Assembly: GCA_024195265.1 (NCBI GenBank)
Contig: JAJLRJ010000010.1
Location: 23,515,454-23,579,453, forward strand
Length of the DNA: 64,000 nucleotides
Direction: 5' to 3'
Source: Dendrophyllia cribrosa
Lineage: Eukaryota; Cnidaria; Anthozoa; Scleractinia; Dendrophylliidae
Position numbers and translations under genes: made by a program. Positions 23,809 to 35,576 of this stretch are shown here, piece after piece; positions within the stretch are counted from its first letter, which is position 1, and each line of letters opens with the position of its first letter. The notes below the pieces were generated by a model, which was not told where the DNA came from, did not search any database, and saw nothing but the letters and a program-made list of their open reading frames with translations.

Positions 23809-24073
23809 ATAAAGGGTAGGGAAAACCTACCCTTTATACTTTATACCCTTTATACTTTACACTTTATACTTCAACCGGTGTTTTCCCTACCCTTTCCTAT
23901 ACTTCGTGAAATCCCCACCCTTTCATATACTTTAACTCGTGAAATCCCTACCCTTTCATATACAGCCAGCCTATAAAAGGTACCCCTTTCGGGCGGAGCA
24001 TCCCCGTATAGCCTATTATAGGAAGTACCCCCCCCCCCCCCCGGGGATCGAACATGCCACGGCGTGGTTGGTC
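23543..24073. repeat. Central palindrome with G/C tracts
   Basis: The two ~260-bp arms are complementary: GATCAACCACGCCG ... GATCCCCC, a run of 18 or more G, then direct repeats of AAAGGGTAGGGA-type sequence, mirrored by CCCTACCCTTT repeats, a C run and GGGGATCGAACATG. The turn point is near 23808-23830. It may be a smaller fold-back MITE at the heart of the large one. Confidence 0.7.
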
Positions 24074-24418
24074 ATGAAAAGAAAACCCGAATTACTTTGT
24101 CTGCGAGATTATGTTGTCAGAAAAAATCATTTATTGTGCGCTCAAATTAACAATAAGAAATTCCTTTATATTTTACTGAATATGAAATTTTCGCTCGCAT
24201 CAGGTGAATTCAAGTGAGTTGAAAAGAAAACATTCTGCGCTGAATATTGTAAGGGCGAAAACATGCTCGCGTTGCGAAAGGTCTTTCTTTTAAATCGTTT
24301 CGTTGAATTCAGCGTCGTCGACGAGTTGCTTTACAGTTCAGTTGAAAAAAGAATTTAGTCAATGACAATTTGACGTTGAAAAAAAGGACCTCCCTCGTGA
24401 TGGGAAGAACGATTCGGC
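24074..24418. other. Unpaired 345-bp segment in the right arm
   Basis: The only part of the central region without a mirror copy in the left arm. It could be a small insertion, with CAT at both edges as a possible duplication, or sequence lost from the left arm. No gene seen. Confidence 0.5.
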
Positions 24419-24919
24419 ATCTCACTTGATGCTTCTTGGCTACAACTTGACACAAATTTGACAGCCAGTTATGCGATTGGAGACATTTTGACAGCCAGCT
24501 CTGTGATTGGACACAATATTTGACAGCAAGCTCTGCAATTGGTTGCTATAGACGCACTTTGACGCAAATGACCGGCTCCAGGAAAATTGACCGCCTGAGA
24601 ATCAAACGAGGCGCCAACCGAAAATCATTTCTATTTATCGTACACTGCTTTAATAGTAAAAAAGAGTCAAGTTGGACTCATTTCTCGGATGAAGGAATTT
24701 TTTCCACGGTTAAAACCACTTCTGATTAAGTGGCTTTCCAAATTTTTGGATGGAAATCCGCCAATGACTGAACACGTGCTATAAGCTTAGTTGAAGCTCT
24801 TTGTAGAGTTAATGGGGTTAGTTTCTAGAGAAACTGTGGTGCTGCGTCGGTGGGGGGATGAAACACGAGAATTTAGTTTTATCGACTGAGTCGATAAGGT
24901 AAATTGACCACCGTAAAAA

Positions 24920-24968
24920 GATTCAAATAGCTGACGTTTCGAGCGCTAGCCCTTCGTCGGAGCGAATC
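24920..24968 (-). ncRNA. Hammerhead-ribozyme-like motif, array 2 copy D
   Basis: Same core and helix I pairing as the motif at 14144-14192. Array 2 also carries it at 27962-28010 (minus), 29795-29843 and 32844-32892 (plus). Confidence 0.45.
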
Positions 24969-25058
24969 AAGGAATTGTGGGTAGTGTGTGGTTTTATATA
25001 GTAAGCGGTGGAGCTATGCTATTGGTGGAAATTTGGTGACGTGAAAAACAAATGTAGA

Positions 25059-27770
25059 TTAGTTGAATGAAAAGCGTTCGTTGATTCCGTGGGGTTTGAG
25101 AGTGCCGATTTGAAAGATGATTTTTTGTTCTAGGTTTTTACGGCTTTCTGTGTTACCCCGGTGTAGGGAAAGGCCGCAGATTGTCATGTGTTGTTTAGAA
25201 TGGTTAGTAAGATTAAAATGGCGCGCGACTGGTTTGGATGCGTCTTTGTCATTTTTTTCAACGTCTCGGAGATGTTCACGAAAACGGTCGCCCAGTCTCC
25301 TCCCTGTTTCGCCAATGTATATCTTTTTGCAAAAAGTACATGTAATGCAGTAGATAACATTTACGGAGGTGCATGTAAAACGATCAGTGATTTTAATAGA
25401 TCGTTTGGGTCCTGTTATTTTGTCCGCGTTGTGAATGAAAGGACAAGTGTTACATCGTGTGCGTGTGCATTTGAAAGTTCCCGGTACATCGTCAGATTTC
25501 AGTGCGCTCGTAACTAGAAAGTTGCCTATGTTTTTGTCACGTTTGAATGAAATTAGTGGGGGTTGTGAAAAAATTCTGCCAGTTTCGGGGTCGTTTTGGA
25601 GTAATTTGAAATTTTTTAAAATGATGCTTTTGACTGTGTTGTTGTGTGGGTGGAAAGTGAGGGTGAATGGAATTCTCTCGTTCTCTTCCTTCTGTGGCGT
25701 TTGTAGTGCTGACTGTCTGTCGATCTGTTGTGCACGTTGTTGGCCCGTATTAACAACAGAGTCAGGGTACCCACGTTTCTTGAAAAACTGGCACATTTCT
25801 TCTGATTTGTTGGAAAAATCAGAGTCATCACTACATAGACGTCGAAGTCTGAGAAATTGAGAATACGGAATGGCGTTTTTAACGTGCGATGGATGTGAGG
25901 ATGAATGTAACAGATAACTGTGGGAATCTGTAGGTTTGTAGTGCACACTTGTGGATAAACTGTTACCGTTGATTGAAATATTAATGTCAAGAAAAGCGAC
26001 TGAGGTTTCGGAAATTTCCCAGGTATATTTTAGAGCTGGATGAAAAGTATTGACAGAAGTTATGAATTGATTAAGTTCCTCTTTACTGGAAGAGGTAGCG
26101 CCAATGCAATCATCGATGTAGCGGCCGTAGAGTTCGGGTTTGGTTCCGTGGTACTGATTAAAAAATTTGTCTTCGATGTGGCCTACAAAAAGGTTAGCGT
26201 AGCTTGGTCCCATTTTGGTGCCCATGGCGACTCCATTTACTTGTTTGTAGTAGTTTTGGGAAAATGAAAAACAGTTAAGTGTCAAAACTAATTCGGCTAA
26301 GCGGAGCAGTGTTTCTGAGCTTGGGTTTTGAATGGAGCGCTGGTCGAAAAAATATTTTAGTGCTTGAAGTCCTTCGTCATTGGGGATGACGGTATATAAA
26401 GAGGTAATGTCCATAGTGAAAATTAATTTGTTTTCGCTGGCAAAACTGAAATCCCGGAAAATTTCGAGTGCGTGATTGGTGTCCTTAATGTACGAGGGTA
26501 GTGATTTGACAATGGGGGCCATGATTTTGTCTAAATAGCTAGAAATTAGTTCGGTAGGACAGCTACAAGCGGAAACAATGGGTCGGCCCGGATTGTTTGG
26601 TTTATGAATTTTAGGTTTGAAATAAACGCGTGAGGTTCTAGGAGTAGTGATGATGAGATTGTTGGCGGTAACTGGTAATTGTTGTTTAGTAATGAGGTCT
26701 TGGATAGTTTCTTTGACAATTTTTTGGTTGGTAGAAGTGAGATCTTTATCAACTTTGGCATAGAAAGCGGTGTCAGAAAGTTGCCGAAAAGCCTCTTGTC
26801 GGTAAAGGTCGGTCCGCCAAACAACTACCGCCCCGCCTTTGTCGGCCGCTTTGATAACAATGTCGCGTCGTTTGCTAAGACTTTTGAGCGCTGTCCATTC
26901 TCCTGTTGAAAGGTTGGAAATTTTGGTGTGGCGGTTAAATTTAAGTTTTTGGACATCGTGACGACATTTTTTGACGAAAAAATCTAGAGAAGAAAACTGG
27001 CCCTCTGGGGGAGTCCATTTTGATTTGCGAACGTTGAGTGTTTCAAAAACATCTTTTTCCGAGGTGTTAGAATTGTCTTCTTTGTCGTGGAAAAAAGCTC
27101 TTAATTGCACGCGGCGAAGGAATTTTTCAACATCTTGTTTGACTGAAAATTCGTCGGTTTGTTTCGCTATAGGAACAAAGTTTAAACCTTTACTAAGAAC
27201 GGACCTCTCTGGGTTAGAAAGCGGCAAATTTTCCGGAATGGTAACGACGCCATTGTGACTATCGAATGAATGGTCGCCGGATAATTGAGGATCTATTAAC
27301 TGTTCAAGTTTTTGGGTCTTGATTTGGTTAAGGCTGTTGAACAGTTTAGCATTGAGTTCTTGAATTTTAGCGCGAATTGATTGTACTAAGACAGCTGGAC
27401 AAATTTTGGAAAGTTCGGAGCGGTATTGGATAATTTCCTTTTCGAGATTGTTACGTTTAAGGCACATAGCTCTGATAGTGATCCTCATAATATTACGCGA
27501 GAAAGAATTTTGGGCATGGTGAATTTCGTGGAAATATTGTTGATTGGAATCAGAGAATGTAGAAGCGTGAAAATTTGAACGAAACCCTTTAGGAATGACT
27601 TTGGATTGGAGGCAACGGCCGATGAAATTGATGTGACTACAAAACCTAGTTTTGGTAAAGATGTGAGTGGCTAAACGAAAGGCTAAATTAGTGGAAATGG
27701 GGGGAAAAGGAATAAGATAACTTACAATTTCCTGGCGTAGCTCCTTGGTGAGTGTCTTGAGGTTAGGCAT
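25059..27770 (-). CDS. Penelope-like RT + GIY-YIG endonuclease, copy D, intact
   Basis: A 903-codon frame with the same start, RT boxes (FTMDITSLYT, YIDDCIG) and GIY-YIG end as copy A. It differs by roughly a dozen substitutions, including LATHIF, LIDPQL, EWTALK, LYRQEA, KPKIHK, ALEIF and FASENK. None alters a recognisable catalytic residue, so the product should be active. It is nearly identical to copy G (30042-32753), its mirror partner in the same array. Confidence 0.92.
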   Translation of the reverse strand: MPNLKTLTKELRQEIVSYLIPFPPISTNLAFRLATHIFTKTRFCSHINFIGRCLQSKVIPKGFRSNFHASTFSDSNQQYFHEIHHAQNSFSRNIMRITIRAMCLKRNNLEKEIIQYRSELSKICPAVLVQSIRAKIQELNAKLFNSLNQIKTQKLEQLIDPQLSGDHSFDSHNGVVTIPENLPLSNPERSVLSKGLNFVPIAKQTDEFSVKQDVEKFLRRVQLRAFFHDKEDNSNTSEKDVFETLNVRKSKWTPPEGQFSSLDFFVKKCRHDVQKLKFNRHTKISNLSTGEWTALKSLSKRRDIVIKAADKGGAVVVWRTDLYRQEAFRQLSDTAFYAKVDKDLTSTNQKIVKETIQDLITKQQLPVTANNLIITTPRTSRVYFKPKIHKPNNPGRPIVSACSCPTELISSYLDKIMAPIVKSLPSYIKDTNHALEIFRDFSFASENKLIFTMDITSLYTVIPNDEGLQALKYFFDQRSIQNPSSETLLRLAELVLTLNCFSFSQNYYKQVNGVAMGTKMGPSYANLFVGHIEDKFFNQYHGTKPELYGRYIDDCIGATSSSKEELNQFITSVNTFHPALKYTWEISETSVAFLDINISINGNSLSTSVHYKPTDSHSYLLHSSSHPSHVKNAIPYSQFLRLRRLCSDDSDFSNKSEEMCQFFKKRGYPDSVVNTGQQRAQQIDRQSALQTPQKEENERIPFTLTFHPHNNTVKSIILKNFKLLQNDPETGRIFSQPPLISFKRDKNIGNFLVTSALKSDDVPGTFKCTRTRCNTCPFIHNADKITGPKRSIKITDRFTCTSVNVIYCITCTFCKKIYIGETGRRLGDRFREHLRDVEKNDKDASKPVARHFNLTNHSKQHMTICGLSLHRGNTESRKNLEQKIIFQIGTLKPHGINERFSFN

Positions 27771-28100
27771 CGTTGTCTTCGGTTCGTTCGGTGAGAAAGC
27801 TGTTGAGTAAGAAATATTGATGTTAATGGTCGCAGCGAATAAACAACAAATGAATGGGGTTAGTTTCTAGAGAAACTGTGGTGCTGCGTCGGTGGGGGGA
27901 TGAAACACGAGAATTTAGTTTTATCGACTGAGTCGATAAGGTAAATTGACCACCGTAAAAAGATTCAAATAGCTGACGTTTCGAGCGCTAGCCCTTCGTC
28001 GGAGCGAATCAAGGAATTGTGGGTAGTGTGTGGTTTTATATAGTAAGCGGTGGAGCTACGCTATTGGTGGAAATTTGGTGACGTGAAAAACAAATGTAGA

Positions 28101-28434
28101 TTAGTTGAATGAAAAGCGTTCGTTGATTCCGTGGGGTTTGAGAGTGCCGATTTGAAAGATGATTTTTTGTTCTAGGTTTTTACGGCTTTCTGTGTTACCC
28201 CGGTGTAGGGAAAGGCCGCAGATTGTCATGTGTTGTTTAGAATGGTTAGTAAGATTAAAATGGCGCGCGACTGGTTTGGATGCGTCTTTGTCATTTTTTT
28301 CAACGTCTCGGAGATGTTCACGAAAACGGTCGCCCAGTCTCCTCCCTGTTTCGCCAATGTATATCTTTTTGCAAAAAGTACATGTAATGCAGTAGATAAC
28401 ATTTACGGAGGTGCATGTAAAACGATCAGTGATT
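28101..28434 (-). pseudogene. Penelope-like copy E, 3' fragment only
   Basis: Only the last ~110 codons (part of the GIY-YIG nuclease) and the terminal region (from 27905) remain. At 28434 it meets copy F head to head after the motif ATCAGTGATTT. About eight bases at the junction (AAACACTG) duplicate a motif found just inside copy F. Confidence 0.85.
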
Positions 28435-28442
28435 TAAACACT

Positions 28443-29704
28443 GCTCAGAAACACTGCTCCGCTTAGCCGAATTAGTTTTGACACTTAACTGTTTTTCATT
28501 TTCCCAAAACTACTACAAACAAGTAAATGGAGTCGCCATGGGCACCAAAATGGGACCAAGCTACGCTAACCTTTTTGTAGGCCACATCGAAGACAAATTT
28601 TTTAATCAGTACCACGGAACCAAACCCGAACTCTACGGCCGCTACATCGATGATTGCATTGGCGCTACCTCTTCCAGTAAAGAGGAACTTAATCAATTCA
28701 TAACTTCTGTCAATACTTTTCATCCAGCTCTAAAATATACCTGGGAAATTTCCGAAACCTCAGTCGCTTCTCTTGACATTAATATTTCAATCAACGGTAA
28801 CAGTTTATCCACAAGTGTGCACTACAAACCTACAGATTCCCACAGTTATCTGTTACATTCATCCTCACATCCATCGCACGTTAAAAACGCCATTCCGTAT
28901 TCTCAATTTCTCAGACTTCGACGTCTATGTAGTGATGACTCTGATTTTTCCAACAAATCAGAAGAAATGTGCCAGTTTTTCAAGAAACGTGGGTACCCTG
29001 ACTCTGTTGTTAATACGGGCCAACAACGTGCACAACAGATCGACAGACAGTCAGCACTACAAACGCCACAGAAGGAAGAGAACGAGAGAATTCCATTCAC
29101 CCTCACTTTCCACCCACACAACAACACAGTCAAAAGCATCATTTTAAAAAATTTCAAATTACTCCAAAACGACCCCGAAACTGGCAGAATTTTTTCACAA
29201 CCCCCACTAATTTCATTCAAACGTGACAAAAACATAGGCAACTTTCTAGTTACGAGCGCACTGAAATCTGACGATGTACCGGGAACTTTCAAATGCACAC
29301 GCACACGATGTAACACTTGTCCTTTCATTCACAACGCGGACAAAATAACAGGACCCAAACGATCTATTAAAATCACTGATCGTTTTACATGCACCTCCGT
29401 AAATGTTATCTACTGCATTACATGTACTTTTTGCAAAAAGATATACATTGGCGAAACAGGGAGGAGACTGGGCGACCGTTTTCGTGAACATCTCCGAGAC
29501 GTTGAAAAAAATGACAAAGACGCATCCAAACCAGTCGCGCGCCATTTTAATCTTACTAACCATTCTAAACAACACATGACAATCTGCGGCCTTTCCCTAC
29601 ACCGGAGTAACACAGAAAGCCGTAAAAACCTAGAACAAAAAATCATCTTTCAAATCGGCACTCTCAAACCCCACGGAATCAACGAACGCTTTTCATTCAA
29701 CTAA
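28443..29704 (+). pseudogene. Penelope-like copy F, 5'-truncated
   Basis: Begins inside the RT just before TLNCFSFSQNYYKQ, after motif A, so the catalytic FTMDITS aspartate is missing while YIDDCIG and the complete GIY-YIG region remain. Open to the normal stop. It has private changes (ASLDIN, SLHRSN). It could at most supply a nuclease-only product and has no normal start. Confidence 0.87.
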
Positions 29705-30041
29705 TCTACATTTGTTTTTCACGTCACCAAATTTCCACCAATAGCGTAGCTCCACCGCTTACTATATAAAACCACACACTACCCACAATTCCTTGATTCG
29801 CTCCGACGAAGGGCTAGCGCTCGAAACGTCAGCTATTTGAATCTTTTTACGGTGGTCAATTTACCTTATCGACTCAGACGATAAAACTAAATTCTCGTGT
29901 TTCATCCCCCCACCGACGCAGCACCACAGTTTCTCTAGAAACTAACCCCATTCATTTGTTGTTTATTCGCTGCGACCATTAACTTTTGACATCAATATTT
30001 CTTACTCAACAGCTTTCTCACCGAACGAACCGAAGACAACG

Positions 30042-32753
30042 ATGCCTAACCTCAAGACACTCACCAAGGAGCTACGCCAGGAAATTGTAAGTTATCTTAT
30101 TCCTTTTCCCCCCATTTCCACTAATTTAGCCTTTCGTTTAGCCACTCACATCTTTACCAAAACTAGGTTTTGTAGTCACATCAATTTCATCGGCCGTTGC
30201 CTCCAATCCAAAGTCATTCCTAAAGGGTTTCGTTCAAATTTTCACGCTTCTACATTCTCTGATTCCAATCAACAATATTTCCACGAAATTCACCATGCCC
30301 AAAATTCTTTCTCGCGTAATATTATGAGGATCACTATCAGAGCTATGTGCCTTAAACGTAACAATCTCGAAAAGGAAATTATCCAATACCGTTCCGAACT
30401 TTCCAAAATTTGTCCAGCTGTCTTAGTACAATCAATTCGCGCTAAAATTCAAGAACTCAATGCTAAACTGTTCAACAGCCTTAACCAAATCAAGACCCAA
30501 AAACTTGAACAGTTAATAGATCCTCAATTATCCGGCGACCATTCATTCGATAGTCACAATGGCGTCGTTACCATTCCGGAAAATTTGCCGCTTTCTAACC
30601 CAGAGAGGTCCGTTCTTAGTAAAGGTTTAAACTTTGTTCCTATAGCGAAACAAACCGACGAATTTTCAGTCAAACAAGATGTTGAAAAATTCCTTCGCCG
30701 CGTGCAATTAAGAGCTTTTTTCCACGACAAAGAAGACAATTCTAACACCTCGGAAAAAGATGTTTTTGAAACACTCAACGTTCGCAAATCAAAATGGACT
30801 CCCCCAGAGGGCCAGTTTTCTTCTCTAGATTTTTTCGTCAAAAAATGTCGTCACGATGTCCAAAAACTTAAATTTAACCGCCACACCAAAATTTCCAACC
30901 TTTCAACAGGAGAATGGACAGCGCTCAAAAGTCTTAGCAAACGACGCGACATTGTTATCAAAGCGGCCGACAAAGGCGGGGCGGTAGTTGTTTGGCGGAC
31001 CGACCTTTACCGACAAGAGGCTTTTCGGCAACTTTCTGACACCGCTTTCTATGCCAAAGTTGATAAAGATCTTACTTCTACCAACCAAAAAATTGTCAAA
31101 GAAACTATCCAAGACCTCATTACTAAACAACAATTACCAGTTACCGCCAACAATCTCATCATCACTACTCCTAGAACCTCACGCGTTTATTTCAAACCTA
31201 AAATTCATAAACCAAACAATCCGGGCCGACCCATTGTTTCCGCTTGTAGCTGTCCTACCGAACTAATTTCTAGCTATTTAGACAAAATCATGGCCCCCAT
31301 TGTCAAATCACTACCCTCGTACATTAAGGACACCAATCACGCACTCGAAATTTTCCGGGATTTCAGTTTTGCCAGCGAAAACAAATTAATTTTCACTATG
31401 GACATTACCTCTTTATATACCGTCATCCCCAATGACGAAGGACTTCAAGCACTAAAATATTTTTTCGACCAGCGCTCCATTCAAAACCCAAGCTCAGAAA
31501 CACTGCTCCGCTTAGCCGAATTAGTTTTGACACTTAACTGTTTTTCATTTTCCCAAAACTACTACAAACAAGTAAATGGAGTCGCCATGGGCACCAAAAT
31601 GGGACCAAGCTACGCTAACCTTTTTGTAGGCCACATCGAAGACAAATTTTTTAATCAGTACCACGGAACCAAACCCGAACTCTACGGCCGCTACATCGAT
31701 GATTGCATTGGCGCTACCTCTTCCAGTAAAGAGGAACTTAATCAATTCATAACTTCTGTCAATACTTTTCATCCAGCTCTAAAATATACCTGGGAAATTT
31801 CCGAAACCTCAGTCGCTTTTCTTGACATTAATATTTCAATCAACGGTAACAGTTTATCCACAAGTGTGCACTACAAACCTACAGATTCCCACAGTTATCT
31901 GTTACATTCATCCTCACATCCATCGCACGTTAAAAACGCCATTCCGTATTCTCAATTTCTCAGACTTCGACGTCTATGTAGTGATGACTCTGATTTTTCC
32001 AACAAATCAGAAGAAATGTGCCAGTTTTTCAAGAAACGTGGGTACCCTGACTCTGTTGTTAATACGGGCCAACAACGTGCACAACAGATCGACAGACAGT
32101 CAGCACTACAAACGCCACAGAAGGAAGAGAACGAGAGAATTCCATTCACCCTCACTTTCCACCCACACAACAACACAGTCAAAAGCATCATTTTAAAAAA
32201 TTTCAAATTACTCCAAAACGACCCCGAAACTGGCAGAATTTTTTCACAACCCCCACTAATTTCATTCAAACGTGACAAAAACATAGGCAACTTTCTAGTT
32301 ACGAGCGCACTGAAATCTGACGATGTACCGGGAACTTTCAAATGCACACGCACACGATGTAACACTTGTCCTTTCATTCACAACGCGGACAAAATAACAG
32401 GACCCAAACGATCTATTAAAATCACTGATCGTTTTACATGCACCTCCGTAAATGTTATCTACTGCATTACATGTACTTTTTGCAAAAAGATATACATTGG
32501 CGAAACAGGGAGGAGACTGGGCGACCGTTTTCGTGAACATCTCCGAGACGTTGAAAAAAATGACAAAGACGCATCCAAACCAGTCGCGCGCCATTTTAAT
32601 CTTACTAACCATTCTAAACAACACATGACAATCTGCGGCCTTTCCCTACACCGGGGTAACACAGAAAGCCGTAAAAACCTAGAACAAAAAATCATCTTTC
32701 AAATCGGCACTCTCAAACCCCACGGAATCAACGAACGCTTTTCATTCAACTAA
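30042..32753 (+). CDS. Penelope-like RT + GIY-YIG endonuclease, copy G, intact
   Basis: A 903-codon frame starting MPNLKTLTKELRQ, with the array-2 variants seen in copy D. It lies directly downstream of copy F's terminal repeat, so that repeat's TATATAAAA and hammerhead-like motif (29795-29843) stand 5' of it. The leader between (about 29900-30041) holds the 16-bp palindrome AGTTTCTCTAGAAACT and ends at the ATG. Of the plus-strand copies this is the only one with a complete frame and an upstream unit to supply a promoter. Confidence 0.92.
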   Translation: MPNLKTLTKELRQEIVSYLIPFPPISTNLAFRLATHIFTKTRFCSHINFIGRCLQSKVIPKGFRSNFHASTFSDSNQQYFHEIHHAQNSFSRNIMRITIRAMCLKRNNLEKEIIQYRSELSKICPAVLVQSIRAKIQELNAKLFNSLNQIKTQKLEQLIDPQLSGDHSFDSHNGVVTIPENLPLSNPERSVLSKGLNFVPIAKQTDEFSVKQDVEKFLRRVQLRAFFHDKEDNSNTSEKDVFETLNVRKSKWTPPEGQFSSLDFFVKKCRHDVQKLKFNRHTKISNLSTGEWTALKSLSKRRDIVIKAADKGGAVVVWRTDLYRQEAFRQLSDTAFYAKVDKDLTSTNQKIVKETIQDLITKQQLPVTANNLIITTPRTSRVYFKPKIHKPNNPGRPIVSACSCPTELISSYLDKIMAPIVKSLPSYIKDTNHALEIFRDFSFASENKLIFTMDITSLYTVIPNDEGLQALKYFFDQRSIQNPSSETLLRLAELVLTLNCFSFSQNYYKQVNGVAMGTKMGPSYANLFVGHIEDKFFNQYHGTKPELYGRYIDDCIGATSSSKEELNQFITSVNTFHPALKYTWEISETSVAFLDINISINGNSLSTSVHYKPTDSHSYLLHSSSHPSHVKNAIPYSQFLRLRRLCSDDSDFSNKSEEMCQFFKKRGYPDSVVNTGQQRAQQIDRQSALQTPQKEENERIPFTLTFHPHNNTVKSIILKNFKLLQNDPETGRIFSQPPLISFKRDKNIGNFLVTSALKSDDVPGTFKCTRTRCNTCPFIHNADKITGPKRSIKITDRFTCTSVNVIYCITCTFCKKIYIGETGRRLGDRFREHLRDVEKNDKDASKPVARHFNLTNHSKQHMTICGLSLHRGNTESRKNLEQKIIFQIGTLKPHGINERFSFN

Positions 32754-32957
32754 TCTACATTTGTTTTTCACGTCACCAAATTTCCACCAATAGCGTAGCT
32801 CCACCGCTTACTATATAAAACCACACACTACCCACAATTCCTTGATTCGCTCCGACGAAGGGCTAGCGCTCGAAACGTCAGCTATTTGAATCTTTTTACG
32901 GTGGTCAATTTACCTTATCGACTCAGTCGATAAAACTAAATTCTCTTTGTAGAGTTA

Positions 32958-35576
32958 GTTCACCACATAAGACTGCGAGAAAAAAATATCCTTATGATGG
33001 GCTGCCCTGTTGGACTGTTGGTGGAACTTGAAATGAAAACACTATTGAGCTTCAAATACATTGGTTGAAAATAATGCGTCGGATTTCTTTGCAAGAACTG
33101 AATGAGTGCTGAAATGTTTACCACTGTGCAGGGTGGAAGAAGTGACAATTTACCAAGCGCAAATCACTGAAATCAAAACATCGATAGCTGTATAAATCAC
33201 TGCTGACAGAAAAGAACAAATTTAAAGGACAAGACTTCACAAACGAATTTTGAGAGCCGCATGCATGGCCGTTGCATAGCCGTTGTTTCTACTCTGTCAC
33301 ACTTGTGAACGCCAAAGGTGAGCCACTGTTTTTGCCCAGGTTAATACTTCATCTGAGTTTGTTGTACTTGATCGGTTGTGGGTTTTTTCGTAACTAAACA
33401 GATTACAATGTCTGTCGCTTTTTGTTTACCGTTTTTTTTTTATTACAGTCACGCTTTAAACTATTCTATTTTTCCCGCGTAGAAATATCAATTTACCGCT
33501 AAAACCCGGATTTCTTGTAGCAGTGATTTTGTAAGGGAAAACGAGCAATGTGGACCATTTAATATCGTTTTTTCAGGTTGTGTGGCTAGCTGGATGGGTC
33601 TTTAAACACACAAAATCCTCGCTTATATGCTGAAAAAACGCTAAAAAACAGATAACACAATGCGGCATATCCTGCATGCACAGTACATCCACTGCGGACT
33701 AGTAAGAAATTAAACAGGTTGAAAACGATCTTTCATTTAAAAGGAACTGTAAGCTTTATAAGACATAGCTTCGCTATTTTAGAGGTTTAATCTTAACCTG
33801 ATAAGCATTCTTTTTACTGAAGTTTCACCAGAGCCTGAAAGAAAAATTCCTCGCCTGTTGCGTGACACCCGATGTTTTTCCAGACCGTTTGCATCAAAGA
33901 CCATCAAACCTCTTCGTGCAAAACACTTTCAACTAAAACAGATCTTTTTCCTAATGAAAAGTCCTTTAGAAAACGATATATTATTTTATTTCTCAACTGA
34001 AAGAGTATTTTTGCGAAGACGATGCGAAAACTCCGCAAATATTCAAGCCGCGAATATTTTGCCGGAGCGATCTTATCAAATTTGCATAATCGAACGGCGG
34101 TGTTCTCAGATTTCAATTTTTCGCTCGAAATATTTATAAACCTTACATTAAAGCAAGTTACATCATAACAAAAAATTATACCGCTCATGTTAAGTTTTGT
34201 TTCGCGAAACATTTAACTGCTTTCCTGGCTGTGATGTGTTTTTTCCCTGTGATGATGCATATTCCGCGAAATTCGACGATGTGCAATTTTATGGTGTTCG
34301 AAGATTTCAACTTGTGCGCCGGCCGTCCATGAGTAAGTTTATCTGAAATTCGCTTGTAACTCACTTTTTCATAAAAAATATATTTTTTTGTAAGTTGGAG
34401 TTTCATTCCGAAGTCCGGAAGTGCATTGAATGAATACGTCCCGCTAACTCGCTTTCGAAGAAAGCCCTTTCTTTTCAAGCGCCTTCAAATGTTTCCCATA
34501 GTTATTAATCGCAAGTGACGCACTTCACGATTAATAACTGCGAACTATCAGTCTTTACGATTTTAAAATAAGTACAAAGTGTTTCGATCGTGAATGAAAA
34601 TGAATCAACTAAAAGGATTTGGTTATCATTAGATGCATTTTGAGTTTTGAAATTTATATCCCTTACAGGCGGATTTTCAGCCGATTTTCCTTTGCAGTTC
34701 CAAAATATTTTTTGACGCTAGTGGAACTGAATGTTGTAAGCATGTTGTTTAGTTTCTGTCATTTATTGTCAGTTTGTGAACGATTGTGGAGGACAAACCT
34801 TGTTATCAGCTCTCCACTGCTAAAGAATGAAAGCCTTTCCAATAAGTTAGACTTTTCAAAATCTTTTTTAAGTAAACACCGCTAATTTTGACTGCGAGCG
34901 AATGTTCCCACTGAAAGTATTTCGCCGTGTTGTTGATTTCACGATACGTTCAATTGAAAACAATTCTTGTCAAAAGCAAGTTTCTACTTCTCCGGCCGGG
35001 TCAAATGAATTTTAGTTTCGGAAATCGATTAAGAGATCTCTCGCTTTGTTTTCTTCCAATAACAAGACTTAAATAGAGGTGTTTTAATTTTACATGTATA
35101 AATGCTTCACACGCTCGCGCTTCTATGTCAGTTAATGGCGACGTTCGCGTTGTTCTTCATCGAAAAGGAAGACTAGGAAAATATCGTTCGCGAACAAATT
35201 AAATCGAATAGAAGTCAAGCTCAATAGAAATTTTGACCCCTGAAGAATTCGGTTGTGAATATTTACGGTATAACAAGTCCTGTGGAAAGTAGACTTTACG
35301 TTAGTTTTCTTTTTTGTAATGGCGGATGGTCAAGTTAAATTTGCTTTCGAGTTATCTTGTCCGTGGAAATGGGCAACTCACGATTAATAACTGTAAATGT
35401 CTGTCAGACACAATTAATATTCGCGCATTACACGATTATTAACTGTAAACGTCTGCCAAACATAGTTATTAATCTGGAATTTTAAGATTATTAACTGTAA
35501 CTGACATTGTTTCACGATTAATAACTACAAAGTATCACTCTTTACGGTTAATAAGGACAAAAGGCGCTGTTTAAGA
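32958..35576 (-). repeat. Right arm (outer part) of the fold-back element
   Basis: Reverse complement of 20516-23155, with few mismatches and short indels. No gene seen. The inner part of this arm, 24419-24811, is on the other side of the Penelope array. Confidence 0.75.

Larger units (their letters stand above)
24812..32942. mobile_element. Penelope-like array 2 (copies D-, E-, F+, G+)
   Basis: Inserted in the right arm of the fold-back element and flanked by the 15-bp duplication CTCTTTGTAGAGTTA (24797-24811 and 32943-32957). The left end starts inside a unit leader (AATGGGGTTAG). Then come D (minus, full unit 24864-27904), E (minus, only the 3' 0.5 kb, to about 28434), F (plus, 5'-truncated, from about 28443) and G (plus, full unit about 29900-32942). 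The layout is a near-symmetrical inverted pair of tandems. Copies D, F and G share variants absent from array 1, such as the CCCCGGTGT/SLHR change; D and G also share LIDPQL, EWTALK and FASENK. Confidence 0.85.
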
